A stretch of DNA of 64,000 nucleotides from Brasenia schreberi (taxonomy: Eukaryota; Streptophyta; Magnoliopsida; Nymphaeales; Cabombaceae): contig JAYKKT010000040.1 of the NCBI GenBank assembly GCA_036023115.1, positions 2,601,501 to 2,665,500 of the forward strand. Reading direction: 5' to 3'. The position numbers were made by a program, and so were the translations under genes. Shown here one piece after another: positions 11,704-26,689 of this stretch. Under the pieces are notes generated by a model. The model saw only the letters and a program-made list of their open reading frames with translations. It searched no databases and was not told where the DNA came from. Position 1 is the first letter of the stretch; every line of letters begins with the position of its first letter.

Positions 11704-14700
11704 ATGGCGGAGAACTCAGAATCTTTAGAGGGGAACGTTAGGAACATACTGGAACAAGAGAAACTCAAGTGGGTCTTCGTTGGAGGCAAGGGAGGCGTCG
11801 GCAAAACCACGTGCAGTTCAATCCTTTCCATCCTTCTATCCAGGTTTCGTTCTTCCGTGTTGATCATCTCCACGGATCCCGCTCACAATCTCAGCGACGC
11901 GTTCCAGCAGAAGTTCACGAAAACCCCGACTTTAGTCAATGGTTTCTCGAATCTCTTCGCGATGGTTCGTTTCAAATTATGGATTTTCTCCTCTTTCCTA
12001 TGTTTTCACATTTTTTGTGGGTCAGAATGATTTGAGGAGTTGGTTTTTACTGTTTTCGGATTGACTTTTTTGGTTTATTCGTGGTCGATTATAGCATCAT
12101 GAGCTTTTGGGTTGTAGTGAATTGGGGAATTGGAGGGTTAAGTTTAGTTTATGGTCTAGATTTGTTGGTTTCTGGATGTTGGGCTTTTGAATTGATCTGG
12201 TTTTCAGTTTAGTGAGTTTTAAAGGTTTAGCTTTTTCCTGTTCCTGGTTTTGATTTATTTTGTCGGGAGAGTTGCTGTAAAATCTGTACTGCTATTTATA
12301 GGGATGAATTGGTGGTGTTGACAGGAAGTGGATCCGAATGTGGAGAAAGACGAAATACCAAATGTGGAAGGGATGGACAGTTTTATTTCTGAATTAGCAA
12401 ACGCTATTCCAGGCATTGATGAAGCCATGAGTTTCGCTGAGATGCTGAAGTAAATTGGCCTATGTCTCTCCTCTTGCTCAATGTGAAAACTTACTTTCTA
12501 TATTTCTTGATTATACATGAATCTTTGGACTTTTTACTAAAGAATTAAATCCAACTAGGTTACATGTTGGTTGGAGCTGTTGATCCCTGCTTTGATAGTC
12601 TTCTGCTGTTCCCGTTCGTTGATCTTGTTTCCTGCAGTTCTATGATGTTGACTTTCGGGATAGTAACCCTGCAGAGCTTACTTCATATATAGCATTTTAT
12701 GTTTGCAACTGGAATGATTTGTTTCCACACTTATACTAATGGTATTGGCGTTATTGACCAGTGTGGCAACCTAATTGCATATCCTTGTAAGAGGGAAGCC
12801 ATTTATTCAATAATCAACAAAATTTCTTGAGTCTGTTCCACTTTTTTTGCAAGCTTTTTGTGACATGGTAATTATGATTTGTTTAACTTCCTGTCTTTTA
12901 TTGGGTGCATTTAGCGATTCAATTGTTTACTCCTAATATTAAATGGACTGGTTCTAAAGTTTCATCCATAACAGATTAGTTCAGACAATGGACTATTCAG
13001 TCATAGTATTTGACACTGCCCCAACTGGTCATACTTTGCGGCTGTTGCAATTTCCTTCAATTTTGGAGAAGGGTCTTGGAAAGATGATGAGCTTGAGAAA
13101 TAAATTTGGTGGCGTCATAAGCCAGGTAATGAAAACTGGAAAGAAACTTATGTTGTTGGTTTCGTGAATTTATAAACTTGCATTTCCAACCAAATGTGCA
13201 CAGCGTCATTCTCGCTATATGGATTCTTTATGTACTATGTGGGCCTGTTCTTCTTTTATCTTGTATGGAAGGTACTTTAGTTTGCAATTAGAGCACATTG
13301 AGTCATCGAATTTCAGTCAGGTTTAGTGTGGTGTTGATGTCTATTCTGATAAAGCATAATTTACTGAAGTACTTGCCAGTGGAATGCATATGACCTGTTA
13401 GCTTGGAGTTGCCTTTTGCTTTCCCCGCCCTCCTAATAAAATGAATCCAAATTTTAGGTCTCTCTTCTTGAAGGTGGTGGATGGCTACTATATACTTTCT
13501 ACATCATAACCATAAAAGCGAAATCTCTATTTGGAATTATGAAAAGTCTTCAAGGAAGCTAGTTAGGGAGCATAAAGGGCACAATATTCCAAAACTGCGA
13601 TTGAAAACTTCAAGGTTTTCAAGGAAACTGCGTAGGGAGCATATAGGATACAATATCTGCAAAATTGAAAACTCCAAGGTACTTCCAACATTTTTCTGGA
13701 ATCTGAATCTCTCACCGCCCTTTTTTCTCTTGCTAAAGAAAATATGCACCATTCGCTTTCTGCTCACTTAGGCAAACCATAGGATTTGAGGTGAACTGAA
13801 AGGAGTAACCAAGTGTCTGATGAAATGCTTAAGAAAGGACCTCTTCCAGAAAAATCTTATAAGGTTATTCCATCAGAATGAACCATTTTTATCATTGTGT
13901 ATCTTTGATATGCATCAGGGAAGAGTTCCATGTATTAAAAAGTCACCTTTTCTCTATTAGTAACGCTTTTTTGGTACTTACGAAACGGGAACAAAGTTCA
14001 TGAAACCAAATTAGATTGGGATATTGATCAGGTCTTCTGCCACCAAAATATTGACTTAGATGTATAAGAGTTGAATTGTAAGCATCCCATTTTCTTTGTA
14101 ACAAAATACAGGCAAATAGTTCATTGTCTAGTGTGGGATGAGCTCGACAGATCCCCCTAAAGACGAGAACTGTGAAACACATTTAAATGGGTGAGGAGGT
14201 GCTTTTCTTGACATGGATGAAAAACAACTTCTTGCATAGTTTTCCTCTCAGTATGCGTAAATTTGACATGTTAAACACCTTACCTTACCTTAACCTTAAC
14301 AAATCCTTTCTCTGCTCTCAGTGGTAGTGATCTCGTACGATGTCATCCATCCTAATACTATTGTATCCCAAGAACGCTGAACTTTTGAGCTCCAAGGAAT
14401 CCAGTATATTAGTGTTGGAAAGATCACCTCTTGGTGGAAGATCTGTCAAAGTTTATGCTGTTGTCTACTGTCTAACACAATCCTCCTCCTTTATCGTTTT
14501 ATTGGGACTGGCTATGTAATAGACTCCTCATGATCACAGATTTTGACACTGTGGATCAATTGCTCTAAATTTTTTGTTTTGTTTTGTCATTATTTTACAC
14601 TAACCATTTTTCTGTGTTAGGTGACACGCATGTTTGGTGTTGATGATGAATTTGGTGAAGATGCACTTCTTGGTAAGCTGGAAGGCATGAAGGATATAAT

Positions 14701-17700
14701 TGAAAAAGTCAATAGACAGTTCCGTGATCCGGTGAGCTACAATAGATGCTTTTTATTTATCAACCCTCTTAAATATGTCTTCGTTCATTTCTTTGTTTCC
14801 CTTTCTTCGGTGCATAAAGCTGCAGAAATATGGCACTATGGCACAGCCACTACAATGTCATCACATTATGAATGGCCTCAAAGATTTAGTGAACTGTTTT
14901 CTTTTTTCCCCACCTGATGACCAACATTGGGGATAACCATCTGGAAGACAATATAATACATTTTTGTATACATGCACATATATACATACATTTGTATAAC
15001 AAAAGATCTTAGAAAAATTTGCAGAATGCCAAACACTTTTCTGCGTGAAACTTTAAATTTTCCAGTATGGCATGTTTCATTGTATTGTTCAGAATGGTTT
15101 ATGGCTCTCTTTTTTGGTAAGAAGGGCTTTTCAGGTTACGTGTAGGATCCGTTCTTTTCTGCCGTTACCTCAGAACATGTGCCATGCAAGTATGAGCCAA
15201 GTAAATTAGCTGTGCATCACGTGTTAGGTATTATTATTGCATGAAAATCTAAGACAACTTTTATTATCATAGGGTCCTGCATTTAGAGCGGAACAGAATG
15301 TTTCTCTGACCTCTTGCAAGTCAAAGTATGGTGAATGCAGTCGCTCTCCCTAAATATTTTTGTCTCATCTATAGGTACAAGATTTCTTTAAAGCTTTTCA
15401 TTGCCTAGACTGAGGATAGAGCCAGTAGAATCCTGCAGTCATAATACCATATTGTGATGTATGTAGAAAGCCAGAAATAGCTGCTCGAAGGCGATTGTTG
15501 ATATCTTGTCCAGTACTTAAGTAATCTGCTATAATTTAGTGATGCATGTACAAGTATCTTGTCCGGTACTTAAGTAGCCTGCTGTAGATTCGTGCATGTA
15601 ACTTAGTTTTACTTCCTCCTCATATATTAAGGTTCACCTGACTTGTATATATTTCTCTTTGCTCACTGAAATTATTGGAAACAATAAAGAATGATCTAGT
15701 TTATTGTGAGCTAACTGCTAACATGGCACATGATAGGGTTCTGTGGAAACAAAGAATCCATGTAGCCGACCCCGTCTAGTATGGGAAAAGGCTTAGTAGT
15801 TGTTGTTGTTGTTGTCACTGAAATTATTGTAAAATTGTCTTGCAGGACTTGACAACGTTTGTCTGTGTCTGCATCCCAGAGTTCCTATCCCTTTATGAGA
15901 CAGAAAGGTTGGTGCAAGAGCTATCGAAGTTTGAGATTGACACACATAATATCATCATCAATCAAGTCCTTTTTGATGAAGAAGGTACTTCTTACCATGT
16001 CATGTGCACCACAGCGTATAGAAAATAAATCGCCAGTATCTTAATTCTTAGGTTAACCTTGACCATTTGTGTCAATCATGTAGTTGTTGAATCCAAGTTG
16101 CTCAAAGCACGAATGCGGATGCAACAGAAGTATCTTGACCAGTTCTACATGTTGTATGAAGATTTCCACATCACTTTGTTGCCATTGCTTCCAGAAGAGG
16201 TAATTTCCTTCCTTTGTGCGTAACTAATCTTGTTATTTTTCCTATCAGTTTATTATAAATGTAAATGCTGGTCTGAAGATCAGCTATAAATCATGTTGGT
16301 TACTAAAAATAAATTGTTGCCTTTATGCGCAATGTCAACTTCTAAGCTGGGGCTGTGGTGAATCCTGTAATTGTAAGCATTATCTTCAAAATTGAAACTC
16401 CAGACGTCTTCATTAGATGGTGTATTTTACCCAAAGGTCTCAATAGTATCTCAAGAAATTTGAAATTTTCATTGAGAAACAAATTTTCCTCATTATCTGC
16501 TATTTTTCCGGTGATTCTGCTGACACCTCAACAACTCGGATTTGTAGTGTCCTGCTATTTTGAACTACGACGTCTTCATTAGATGGTGTATTCTCCAGAC
16601 GTCTTCATTAGATGGTGTATTTTCCGGTGAATCCTGCTATTCTCCAGACGTCTTCATTAGATGGTGTATTTTACCCAAAGGTCTCAATAGTATCTCAAGA
16701 AATTTGAAATTTTCATTGAGAAACAAATTTTCCTCATTATCTGCTATTTTTCCGGTGATTCTGCTGACACCTCAACAACTCGGATTTGTAGTGTCCTGCT
16801 ATTTTGAACTAATCATAATTTTTTAGACAATCTACAAAAAATGGTTCCACCTGGAAAATGGTTTCTTGACGTGAGAAGTTAAACTGGTCAGTATTACCAA
16901 AATTACTTTGGGAGGAGGCTGATGTTTCTGTTTCTGAACTTGTTTTGTTTCACCACATTCTGAAAATCAGTCAGTATGTCCAGGCAGAATGCATCACTCA
17001 TGTTACATGAGCAGTTCTTTTTTTTTCGTTACAACAGGAGCCTAACAGACACATTCATGTGCACCCCTGTGAGTCGAACTCCACACCAGGAGTAAGGGCG
17101 TCAAAGCCCTAAAATTGAGCCAACTCTCTGGGTGTTCCATGACCAGTTTAAGTGCACAAGAAGGCACTTGCTGAAGCTCATAATGCATAATAACCTTCAT
17201 ATTTTGTGTTTCAAAAACTTTGAACCGTGATCTATTATCTTATACCTCAACATTTTCCCCTTCATACATGGGACGACCACGTGTGGGATATCTTTCCTAC
17301 CTTTCCTAGCGCCAGAGTTATTGAAGCTACTGGATCGTTCCCCTACAGATTCCTCTGACCTATTCTCTTGATTGATCTGTTAGTATATAGACATCATCAT
17401 CAAGATCATCATGCATCAAGATCATCATCTTGTAGCAACACAATGATTGTTGTCACCTCCATAATCGGCTATTAACTTCTTAAAGTTTTAAAACATATTA
17501 TGGATATGTGACAACCATAGTCATTTTTCAAAACCTCAAAACTTTAACATGGCATGTACAATAAATTAAAGTGTTCTTGAAATTGTGAAAAATATTTCCT
17601 GATCTTCCGACATCATGATTTTATCATGGTATTTATATAATATTGGCATTTTTTTGTAATTATAATTTCTTCATATTTTGTATTTTATAGTCTTATAAAA

Positions 17701-18208
17701 CTTTGCATCATGCCAACGGTTATCCAAGATTGCTCTATAGATGTAAAGCTTTTGGAATAAGATTTTCTGTTATGGTCTTTGAATCCAGGAATTCTAAGTT
17801 GTCACGCTGGTTTTCATCATTAAGTTTGCTTGATTCCATTCCTAAATCCTAATGGTCGCTACAAGTTTTGAGAGGTTTCCAGTGTCCCTGAATTATAGGA
17901 TATATGGTAAAGCTTCACCGTATTGGGTTCTGGCTTCTTGGTTTTTTCCTTTCTTCAGTTTCAATCAACGCTCTAGCATTCCAATTTTGACAAAAAATAA
18001 CAAAATGTAATACGAGATATGTACTTGTCAGGTGTGCGGAGTTCAGGCTCTAAAAGCATTTTCTGCTCACTTCATAAAGTCATACAAACCATCAACAACT
18101 AAAGGAACCATTGAGGAGCTTGAGAGCAGGGTCTCCACCTTGAGGATTCAACTAAAAGAAGCTGAGATGGAGTTGGACAGACAAAGAAAAGGGAAACAGG
18201 TGCTTTGA
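11704..18208 (+). CDS. GET3: GET3 / ArsA-type ATPase, tail-anchored protein targeting factor
   Basis: Cytosolic ATPase that captures tail-anchored membrane proteins and delivers them to the ER GET receptor. Seven exons: 11704-11964, 12325-12449, 12975-13125, 14621-14731, 15846-15984, 16084-16199, 18032-18208. All junctions are GT-AG and phases fit, totalling 1080 nt (359 residues), close to plant GET3a length. Residues 27-36 form the deviant Walker A ([10 protein letters not shown]). [12 protein letters not shown] near 56-67 is switch I with the catalytic Asp58. DTAPTGHT starting at Asp142 is switch [10 protein letters not shown] is followed by the MQQKYLDQF helix. The CxxC pair used for zinc dimerisation in yeast and animals is absent between VVESK and MQQKYLDQ. 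The last exon encodes a charged helix ending in QVL. The start is the first ATG in the conserved frame; an in-frame ATG at 11677 would add nine residues. No transit peptide is seen, which favours the cytosolic form. Introns 3, 4 and 6 carry repeats. Confidence 0.95.
13540..13682. repeat. Short tandem duplication in GET3 intron 3
   Basis: Two copies of about 72 bp share 'ttcaaggaa' and 'gtagggagcat' / 'gttagggagcat' blocks. The overlapping open frames on both strands derive from this repeat and not from an exon, since the flanking GET3 exons splice cleanly across it. Confidence 0.65.
15690..15816 (+). mobile_element. 5'-truncated RTE LINE 3' end in GET3 intron 4
   Basis: Contains 'aagaatccatgtagccgacc', then 'tatgggaaaaggcttagtag' and a (TTG)n tail, the typical plant RTE 3' terminus also present at 6730-6800. 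Same orientation as the host gene. It ends 30 bp before the acceptor of exon 5, so it contributes to the intron just upstream of the splice site. Confidence 0.85.
16398..16811. repeat. 170-bp duplication in GET3 intron 6
   Basis: A block of about 170 bp (16398-16567) recurs at 16642-16811 with a period of 244 bp and no difference that I can see. Between them are two extra short copies of the unit start ('gacgtcttcattagatggtg'). Identity of this degree implies a recent event. Confidence 0.92.
17018..17134 (-). mobile_element. tRNA-derived SINE, copy 1
   Basis: On the minus strand: 'cacccagagagttggctcaa' (A-box-like TGGCTCAAnnnnAGG), then 'ggagttcgactc' (B-box), then a run of A. The spacing of A and B boxes is as in tRNA-derived SINEs. 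It lies in GET3 intron 6, opposite to the gene. Confidence 0.7.
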
Positions 18209-20570
<2,362 letters not shown>

Positions 20571-21334
20571 GTCTTTCGATAATAAAATATTTAAACGTAA
20601 AAGATATGAAATGAATAGGTTAAAATAAATTTTTACCAAGAATCCTTTTGACGTGTTCCGGAATTGATAGGGAAAAGCTAAACAGGCATGAAACAGGAAT
20701 TTGCTTACTTTAGCAATTAAAGCATGTTGTTTGATCCAAGTTGGTTTCTGAAATCTGAACCCTACTGTTGGATGAGGGCCGGACCCAAGTTTTGAACAAA
20801 GCATGCGAGTCTTTTCGATGTTCATATACATGCACGCATTCAATCCTTTTTTTACAGGCTCCTCAATGGCGTCTTTCAGGAAAAGAGAATGCCTTTTCTC
20901 TTGGAAGCTTCAATCTCAGCCATGAATTATAGATAGATGGATAGGAATGTTTTAGGTAAACTTTTGGATTCAAGGGGGCATTCAAGCGCACGAAGCAAAC
21001 CCGAGATGCCCATGGTTTGCAGTTCATGTAGCTCGTTCGTGTTTGATTTGTAATTTACATGAAACAAAGACTTGCGATTCATTAACTATTAGATTGAATT
21101 GAACATGATTACCATGTTTATGGTATACCCAGCTTGATTATACCAGCTAAATATGCAAATTCATATATGCCTGTTAGAAATTCATATTACTTCACCTAAT
21201 TAATTCGATAGCTCCCAATGTTTCAATTTCACAATAAAAATTGTGTAGAAGTATTCTACACTTAAATTTCCTTAAGAATTATTATATCCATATGTTCAAG
21301 TTAGCTATATAATTTGGTTTATTCTTAGTTCTGT

Positions 21335-21555
21335 TTGAGTCCGAAACCACTCGGAACTGGTAATTTTATTTTAAAATACAAAAAGTATAGAAAAAATAAA
21401 AATTGGAATTGACGGCCTGGAACCTGTCGGTTCCAGTTTTATAAAATGTGAAACTGGAATCGAACAGGATGGTCCTTGCTTCTGGTTTCATCGGTTCTGG
21501 ATTCAGCTGATTCTTAGCCTGGTTCGGTTCCGGTTGGAACCACCGAGAGGCCTAG
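21335..21555. repeat. Dispersed 'ggttccggtt' repeat
   Basis: An AT-rich core is flanked by 'gaaaccactcggaactgg' and 'ggttcggttccggttggaac' segments. Similar sequence is seen at 32262-32405, 37575-37835 and about 41090-41170, so this is a dispersed family of unknown class. Confidence 0.55.
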
Positions 21556-22393
21556 TATTTGTGATTCGTAGTGACGACATAACATATGAGTCCTAGCAAT
21601 GGCAGATTCTTTTTTTTGTTCTCAACATTAAAGATTGGAGCATATCCAATACATGAGATGGCACAGTGAGAGTCCTACGAGCCTTCCTACCATAGTATCT
21701 GTATACTGTATGAGAATATTTAATGGATGGAGATCAATGTAGAAAAAATATACTGCATGTACATATGCACACACATATACATATATACGTCCATATACAC
21801 GTATATGTATATATGTATGTATAATGCACACTCATTATCGCAAATTATCGAAGAGATGCCGAAGGTGGATGTGAGGCACCCAAAAGAAAAGCACAACATG
21901 ATGCCCATAACCACGTAACAAGTAGTCGCTGAATGGTTCTATTTTTTCCTTTCAGGTTTCCTTTGGGAACACGAGAGACACGAAAATGATGATTTCAAAT
22001 ATAAAATACTGCTTGTATATATAATTAAGGTGGTTGTTGCCAAAAGAAGAATAAAGTATGCTTTTGGGCACAAGACTAATGAGAAAGGGGTGCATGTTTA
22101 AAAGTTTATAAAACTTCCAAGCACTCTCTGATTTGCAGCTTTGCATTCCAAAACCAATATCTCAAACAAAACGTTAGTTTCATATCAAAGAGAGAAAACC
22201 TGTATAGATTTAAATATAGATTTTCTTCTTATTTCATTTGTTTTCGTGACCCTATTGGTCTTAAAGGAAGCTTGGTGCATCTGCAACACGCAGGAATCGA
22301 TGAACTTGTGCAGTTAAACCAAGAGAAAAGGAATATTCTGTTGATATAATTAGTTGTGAACTAAAAACTAAAGAAAGCATGAAAGATCGATAA

Positions 22394-22594
22394 TTTTTTT
22401 ATGCAAGAGACCGCAGCCTAGAACACACACTTCATGCACCTCCGAGACTCGAACTTCCCAACAACACGCGCGTCAATATGCCCTCACTTAAGCTAACAAC
22501 CTAAAACCCACACACTTCATGCACCTCCGAGAGTCGAACTCTCCACCAACAGCACAGGCGTCAATATGTCCTACCACTTGAGCCACTCTGGGTG
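22394..22594 (-). mobile_element. tRNA-derived SINE, partly duplicated, with target duplication
   Basis: On the minus strand the outer part reads 'cacccagagtggctcaagtg' (a very good A-box, TGGCTCAAGTGGTAGG) and 'gagagttcgactctc' (B-box). A second partial copy with another B-box follows, then an A-run (T-run at 22394-22400). Near-identical flanks 'aaagatcgataa' (22382) and 'aaagatcaataa' (22596) look like a target duplication. Another T-run beginning at 22609, followed by 'gttacaagagg', matches the tail side of copy 1 and may be a further truncated insertion at the same place. Confidence 0.72.
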
Positions 22595-23017
22595 CAAAGA
22601 TCAATAATGTTTTTTTTTTGTTACAAGAGGAGGCATCATAAAAGCTAGCTAATTAAGGGGACGTAAATGTTCACGTTTCCGAAACAGGTTAGGAAAGACA
22701 TTTAAGACTCCTTTAACCAGGACGGCAGCGATCAAACTGGGTGAGAGAGAGAGAGAGAGAGTGGGGTGGGAGGGAGGAGAGAATATGATGAAGGATATTC
22801 TATTCAAGTTCCTTTCTCTCCACTTTTTGCACCATGTGTCTCTTTGTGTCTCTCCATTTTGCTCCATCCAATATCTTTTTCCTCAAAATAAAACCAGCAA
22901 GCTGGCGAGAGACATATTGAAGAAGAGATTCAGTGTGAGGAGACGACCATAATAAAGCGGTCATGTCATGGTTAAGAGAATCGTAACTTTGTGAGTGATC
23001 TTTTGTAAGAATTCGGC

Positions 23018-23462
23018 ATGGCACATTACAACTTTTCTCTTGCAAAGTTGAAAAGCAAGTTGGCATATCCACGGTATAACCCTAGCATATACTCTCTCTC
23101 TCTCTCTCTCTTGAGCGTTGAAACCCTAAATCTCAGAATGTTTATATACCAGCCTGGAGTCTCTGCGAGGAAGCAGCTTGTTTTGTATGAGCGAAACAAT
23201 TGTAGGGCTTCTCTCTTTCGGCAGATAAACTGGAATTCCTATTTCCTTCTTCATAATAAATTTGCTACGTTCCGATCATCTGCCAAAGGAGAGTTGCCCT
23301 GCAACAGTTTCTGCCCAACTGGATAAATTGGCAAACAGTGTTCCCAGCATTCAAACTTTCTCATCAATTGCTTGCAGTTTGATACTTACTTTCATGGTTT
23401 TGATCTGTTTTCTTTCATTCAGGCCTCTTGCAGATGGGGCATCTGAAGCAGTTTCAAGATAA
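23018..23462 (+). other. Possible decayed membrane-protein fragment
   Basis: Two overlapping frames suggest a frame break near 23285. The first (from 23018) has a basic, Ser/Arg-rich sequence like a transit peptide. The second contains a hydrophobic stretch (SLILTFMVLICFLSF) followed by RPLADGASEAVSR. I do not recognise a family, and no splice donor follows. It may be a gene relic or chance. Confidence 0.2.
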
Positions 23463-23759
23463 AACCTTATTGCTTCTGTTAACACCACCCTTGCAATCTT
23501 CTTATCAAAGACACTTTTCATATACTTTTGCTGCTGCCATCACGTTTTGAAAGAAAAATCCTTATTGTGTCATAGGTTTTATGTGTTATTAATTTTCTCC
23601 TTTGAAACTGAGTGCTCGCAAATCTGTTTCTATTATATAAGTGATCTGTGTTGTGTGCGTGCGCGCACGTGTCTGCAGAGTTTGCAAATAATATGGGGGC
23701 TGAAAAGCGTCCCTAAGAGCTTCATCTTTTGATCTATGAAGAGTTCAACGTGTCTTAGT

Positions 23760-23935
23760 TGATCTTTGAAGAATTGTTGGAGAAGATGAACCAAACTGTG
23801 ATCCGGGAAATCATGAGCTAACGCCAAAAGTTCTGGGAAGTCATGATCTAATACCAAAAATGCGTGATGATCTTTCACTAAAGAGATTGGAGAGTGGTTG
23901 GACCACGTGATCTGGGAGATCATGATCTAACACAA
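23760..23935. repeat. Degenerate tandem repeat of 'gggaaatcatgatctaa' type
   Basis: Units of roughly 45 bp containing 'tgatctgggagatcatgatc' variants recur three to four times, with a related 'gatcatgatctcccagatca' in inverted orientation near 24006-24026. No coding support. Confidence 0.5.
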
Positions 23936-24149
23936 AAACTGTGCGTGCCCTCATGTGTCATCTCATCACCAGCGTGTTATCACGATGACCATGTTGTCTT
24001 GGTGCAAGATCATGATCTCCCAGATCACTGGATATGCTGCAGTTATTGGATTAGCAGCAAAATGCTAGTCGGTGCTCATCTGAAATTAGATTATGTCAAC
24101 CCTTTTAGTACCGTAAATGCTCTCGTAAGATCCGTAAATTTGAAGTAAA

Positions 24150-25542
24150 ATGCATTTAAGATTATTGGGTGTTTCTTTCTGGGTGAGACCGGAAAATGGG
24201 AAAAGGATCCGATCCTCCGTCCCTGGAAAATGAACTCACAGCCATTCAGGTGCATTGATCTTTTGTCCACCAAAGATAGGATTTCGTTGAAGAAGAGGCT
24301 ACCGCTCGATAAAGCAGCATAGGAACAGAAAAAAGAGGATTTTCCAACATGAAATATAAAGATTCATAAATTAAGGAAGACAAAACAAATATACCATCAA
24401 TACAATGGCAACCATCGTTACCGCCATAAAATCAACGCACAAACAACTTCCCAGAAACCTCCACGGACAAAACAAAACCCACGAAGGACAAGGAACCCTC
24501 TCACGACCCAAAACCGCTTCACTCATATACACTGATTGAATGGCTAGACATGATTCGATGCATATGCAAACAAACTTTAAGAAATAGAGAATTAGTTGCA
24601 TGTTCCAATGATATCAATGGGCATGGCATCACGTGCCAACCTAAATAAATCACTTAGATCACCCACTTTACAGACTTTATTTTTTCAATATATTTATAAC
24701 TCAGTAAGAAAGAGAAGTGTTAGTATATCTAAACAAATTTCAACTATTTATTTTAAAAAATTGAGTGGTTAAGATTTAGGTTTAAATATGTGAATCAAAT
24801 GCAGTAAAAAATACAGATATACTTTTATTTTATTTATTTGTATGGAGTTTATATGTGTTAGCAGTAAAATATAATTCAGACGTTATATGTCCCAGTTCAT
24901 CACCATCATGACTCTTGCTGGGCTGATGGCATGAAGGGATGAGGAGAATACCAACATTCACTGTCCTTATAACTATGTAAAGTTGGCCCTTCCTTGCACA
25001 ATGATAAGTTGATATATGACATTACGGGAGATTTGACTATTGCAAGTTCACGAGCTTGGACTTTTGGATTTGAGACGATCTAATATGATAGGGTGATCAT
25101 GAACTTTGTTAGTTTTTAGGTGATGCATGAAGGAAGTCATGTTGGACTTTTGGGTTTAATACGATTTACTCAAAGATTAGACATCATGTAGAGGAGAAAC
25201 ATTTGCCTATGTTATGTGCCTTGAAGCACGAGTAATGCTACAAGCATTGCATTTTTCAAATCAGTCATCTACTGGCTGTCCTGACCCATTTGCCCAAAAA
25301 TCATTTTAAGTGGATTCAGATCCTTCTCCAAGGCCCAATTATCGAAACGTAACCCTATGATTCGCTGATGATCGAGGAAATGGGTGAACTTTGAGAAAGC
25401 AAAATAGTATTGGTATTTTGTACTCTTACTATACAAGGTTCATTTTTTTCATTCATTAACCAAGCAAGTGCATTATTTGAAAATTCGGAAGTATAGATGT
25501 TGAGGTAGATATATAGCTACAAGACCGGCTTTGTGTTGAACT
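24150..25542. other. Intergenic DNA, nothing recognised
   Basis: AT-rich unique-looking sequence. No exon, RNA gene or known repeat was recognised on either strand. Confidence 0.45.
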
Positions 25543-25714
25543 CAGTGGCGGATCTAAAATGAGTGTAGGTGGGTGTTCTCTCCATCTTAAATTTGGAAAA
25601 TCAACTTAAAGTCTATAGCCCATGCTGGAATTCATGATTACAATACATAGTTCCACCCAAAACCATTCAAGGGGCTATTTGCCCAACCCAAAAGAGTTTC
25701 TAGATCCGCCACTA
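25543..25714. mobile_element. hAT-type MITE (CAGTGGCGGATCTA family)
   Basis: A 172-bp element bounded by imperfect inverted termini, 'cagtggcggatcta' at the left and 'tagatccgccacta' at the right. Eight-base flanks are 'gttgaact' (25535-25542) and 'attgaact' (25715-25722), seven of eight identical, as expected for hAT insertions. Related elements lie at 39840-40007 and 44891-45013. Confidence 0.75.
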
Positions 25715-26202
25715 ATTGAACTATTAGAGAAAAAATTAGTACCATTGGTGGACGGAAAGAATTGTGCTTGAGGTGCCCTAGACATTCAAAAAAGCAGCAA
25801 TATGAAGCTCTAATAAAGTGTAAAAAGATTAGATGATGAATACACCTTAAAAGGGACAGAAGAAGACACCAAAAATGACAAATTAAGTTCTTGCCATTTG
25901 AGATATGCTAGTAGCACACAAGATAGAGCACGCTAATAACCCACAAATGATATGTAGATAACCTTAGTATATGACGAAGATTCTTTTTGGTTGTTAATAA
26001 GCAAACCACACTCAATATATGATGTTTATTCAAACATAAAATGCTCATTATTCAAACCTTGAAACTGATGACCATTTGAACTTAGTCTATCAGCCCCCAG
26101 GGTCGGTCTGTAGGAATGAGCCTCACCAGTCATACATAATTAAGCCAAAGCCATGTATAGGCCAATTGGCGAGGATTGGATTTTTTTCTTAATCTGTGAA
26201 AC

Positions 26203-26680
26203 TTAACAACAAAAACAACAACAAAGTCCTTTCCTACACTACGTGGGGTCAACTACATAGATGTTTGATGCAATATTACTAGATCTTCTGTTATCTCTAA
26301 GAAAATTATATCATGTTTGCTAGTTTTTTTCAATATTTTTGTAGTTTTTTCTCTTTTACAGTGTTCACTGTCTGATTTCTTACACTTTGTCATCTTAAAG
26401 GTATCTCTCTTATTTTATCTTTTATGAATGATGTCTCAACTTTTCTTCTAATAACCTCATTATGGAAGTGTTTTTTACATCAACCTCGACATTTTCATTT
26501 TTGCTACGAGCATCTTTTTCACATGTTTAAACACCCTATAACATTGTTGGTCTATCAACTCCTGTATAATATTATCTTTCAGTTTCGGTTGGATCTTTTT
26601 ATTATACAAAACACTTGAGGCACCTTTCTCCTTTAGCAAACCTGTCCCGATTCCATGTATAACGTCTCTATCCAATTAGA
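26203..26680 (-). mobile_element. RTE LINE fragment, minus strand
   Basis: On the minus strand the reading near 26675-26475 contains GTGLLKEKGASSVLYNKK, PKLKD and HVKKMLVAKMKM, matching the RTE carboxy-terminal blocks seen at 6330-6470. It ends with 'catctatgtagttgacccc' and a (TTG)n-like tail at 26203-26230. It is 5'-truncated and interrupted by stops. Confidence 0.8.
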
Positions 26681-26689
26681 GGCCATCCG

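Noticed and set aside
13481..13771. 96-codon frame in GET3 intron 3
   Set aside because: GET3 exons 3 and 4 join in phase without it, and it consists of a short tandem duplication.
17018..17134. True tRNA gene
   Set aside because: A and B boxes are present but the acceptor stem cannot be paired and an A-run follows, so SINE is the better call.
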